This document shows positions 63,690 to 64,000 of a stretch of DNA of 64,000 nucleotides, one piece after another. Origin of the DNA: an uncultured Fulvivirga sp. (GTDB lineage: Bacteria; Bacteroidota; Bacteroidia; Cytophagales; Cyclobacteriaceae). Every line of letters begins with the position of its first letter. Position 1 is the stretch's first letter. The stretch is from contig CANMSE010000001.1 of assembly GCA_947500555.1 (NCBI GenBank), positions 248,001 through 312,000 of the forward strand, given 5' to 3'. The notes below the pieces were generated by a model. The model worked only from the letters and a program-made list of their open reading frames with translations. It did no database searches and had not been told where the DNA came from. The position numbers and the translations under genes are program-made.

Positions 63690-64000
63690 TTAGTTCGTCA
63701 AGACAAAGTATATATAGAAAATCAAAAGGCCTGTAAAAGCTCCAGCACCCGCATACTTTTGCTTTGATTGTATGAAAGTCTTGTTGACTTCATCATCAGA
63801 TGAAATCAATCGAATAAGTAATAATAGCTGAAGCAATGTATTTCCATAATAAAGCAGACTTTCAGCCAGTATCGGAATATACTTTCGCATTGGCACGGTA
63901 TAAAAAAGGCAATAAAATATAAGGCTGACCATTAACGAAAAAATCAACATCTCTATTCGTTTTGATTTTATTTCACGCTGTTGGCCTGCCGCTTTACGCA
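63690..64000 (-). CDS. C-terminal part of a multispanning membrane protein (partial)
   Basis: The frame from an internal ATG at 63950 to the stop at 63690 encodes 86 residues with three hydrophobic helices (about 1-22, 27-46 and 66-84). The frame stays open upstream from 63950 to the window edge and reads a coding-like basic stretch (KAAGQQREIKSKRIEM). The true start is therefore probably beyond 64000, and this is the 3' end of a longer gene. No family is recognised from this piece. Confidence 0.6.
   Translation of the reverse strand, partial: RKAAGQQREIKSKRIEMLIFSLMVSLIFYCLFYTVPMRKYIPILAESLLYYGNTLLQLLLLIRLISSDDEVNKTFIQSKQKYAGAGAFTGLLIFYIYFVLTN

Noticed and set aside
1..64000. tRNA, rRNA, tmRNA, prophage or integrative-element borders
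   Set aside because: I looked for cloverleaf-like conserved arms, rRNA segments, integrases and direct-repeat borders, and saw none that could be supported.

Overview
The window is AT-rich, densely packed bacterial chromosome. It most likely comes from the phylum Bacteroidota, and probably from a Cytophagales-type marine or gliding bacterium. The evidence is a GldH-like lipoprotein start beside a cysteine-rich RicT/PSP1 protein, a GWxTD protein, a Reg_prop/Y_Y_Y sensor kinase, a BatD protein, AraC and LuxR regulators fused to membrane domains, Ala-Gln signal-peptidase sites, and promoters that lack obvious Shine-Dalgarno sequences. The genus assignment is inference. I see no rRNA, tRNA, CRISPR array, transposase or prophage. 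No stretch over 300 bases lacks a gene.

Bases 1-25437 are mostly ordinary housekeeping genes: gldH-like (cut by the edge), ricT, purD, recQ, kdsD-manC (sugar-phosphate supply), rlmB with a GWxTD protein, a methyltransferase, a PAS/GAF membrane sensor, a DUF2846-like/beta-barrel pair, an Nfu-type Fe-S scaffold, the tight set batD-aroC-dicarboxylate symporter, a one-piece propeller sensor kinase, queG, ruvB, apbE and a second methyltransferase. A TraB/GumN-like protein that has lost its expected catalytic residues (25537-26421) sits at the boundary.

Bases 26511-60195 hold the distinctive part. Nine large FtsX/MacB-type permeases are spread over 34 kb. Seven carry an extra N-terminal cytoplasmic prefix domain of about 75 residues and fall into three sets, each opened by a small PadR repressor gene: PadR1 with permeases A, B and C; PadR2 with permease D and then a diverged prefix-less permease; PadR3 with permeases E, F and G. 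The ninth permease (46211-48586) is prefix-less and on the other strand. No ABC ATPase and no membrane-fusion protein is encoded anywhere in the window, so these are orphan permeases. In all seven prefix genes a methionine remains exactly where the prefix-less permease of 46211-48586 starts. PadR1 and PadR2 are each preceded by a long inverted repeat whose arms start exactly 42 bp apart, although the arm sequences differ.

Between and beside these sets lie a DUF4143 AAA+ ATPase with four 22-bp tandem repeats next to its start, an ECF sigma-factor operon, a secreted serine protease with TPRs facing a ToxR-like membrane-bound regulator across a perfect 16-bp palindrome, an LRR protein, a DsbA-family oxidoreductase, and membrane-embedded AraC and LuxR regulators flanking the third set. 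My reading, which is inference, is a multi-input envelope sensing or stress module. In it, PadR repressors and membrane-tethered one-component regulators would control sets of orphan permeases.

The right end holds a secreted protein of unknown function, a lipoprotein with an acidic surface-export-like signal, and the 3' end of a membrane protein gene that continues beyond the window.
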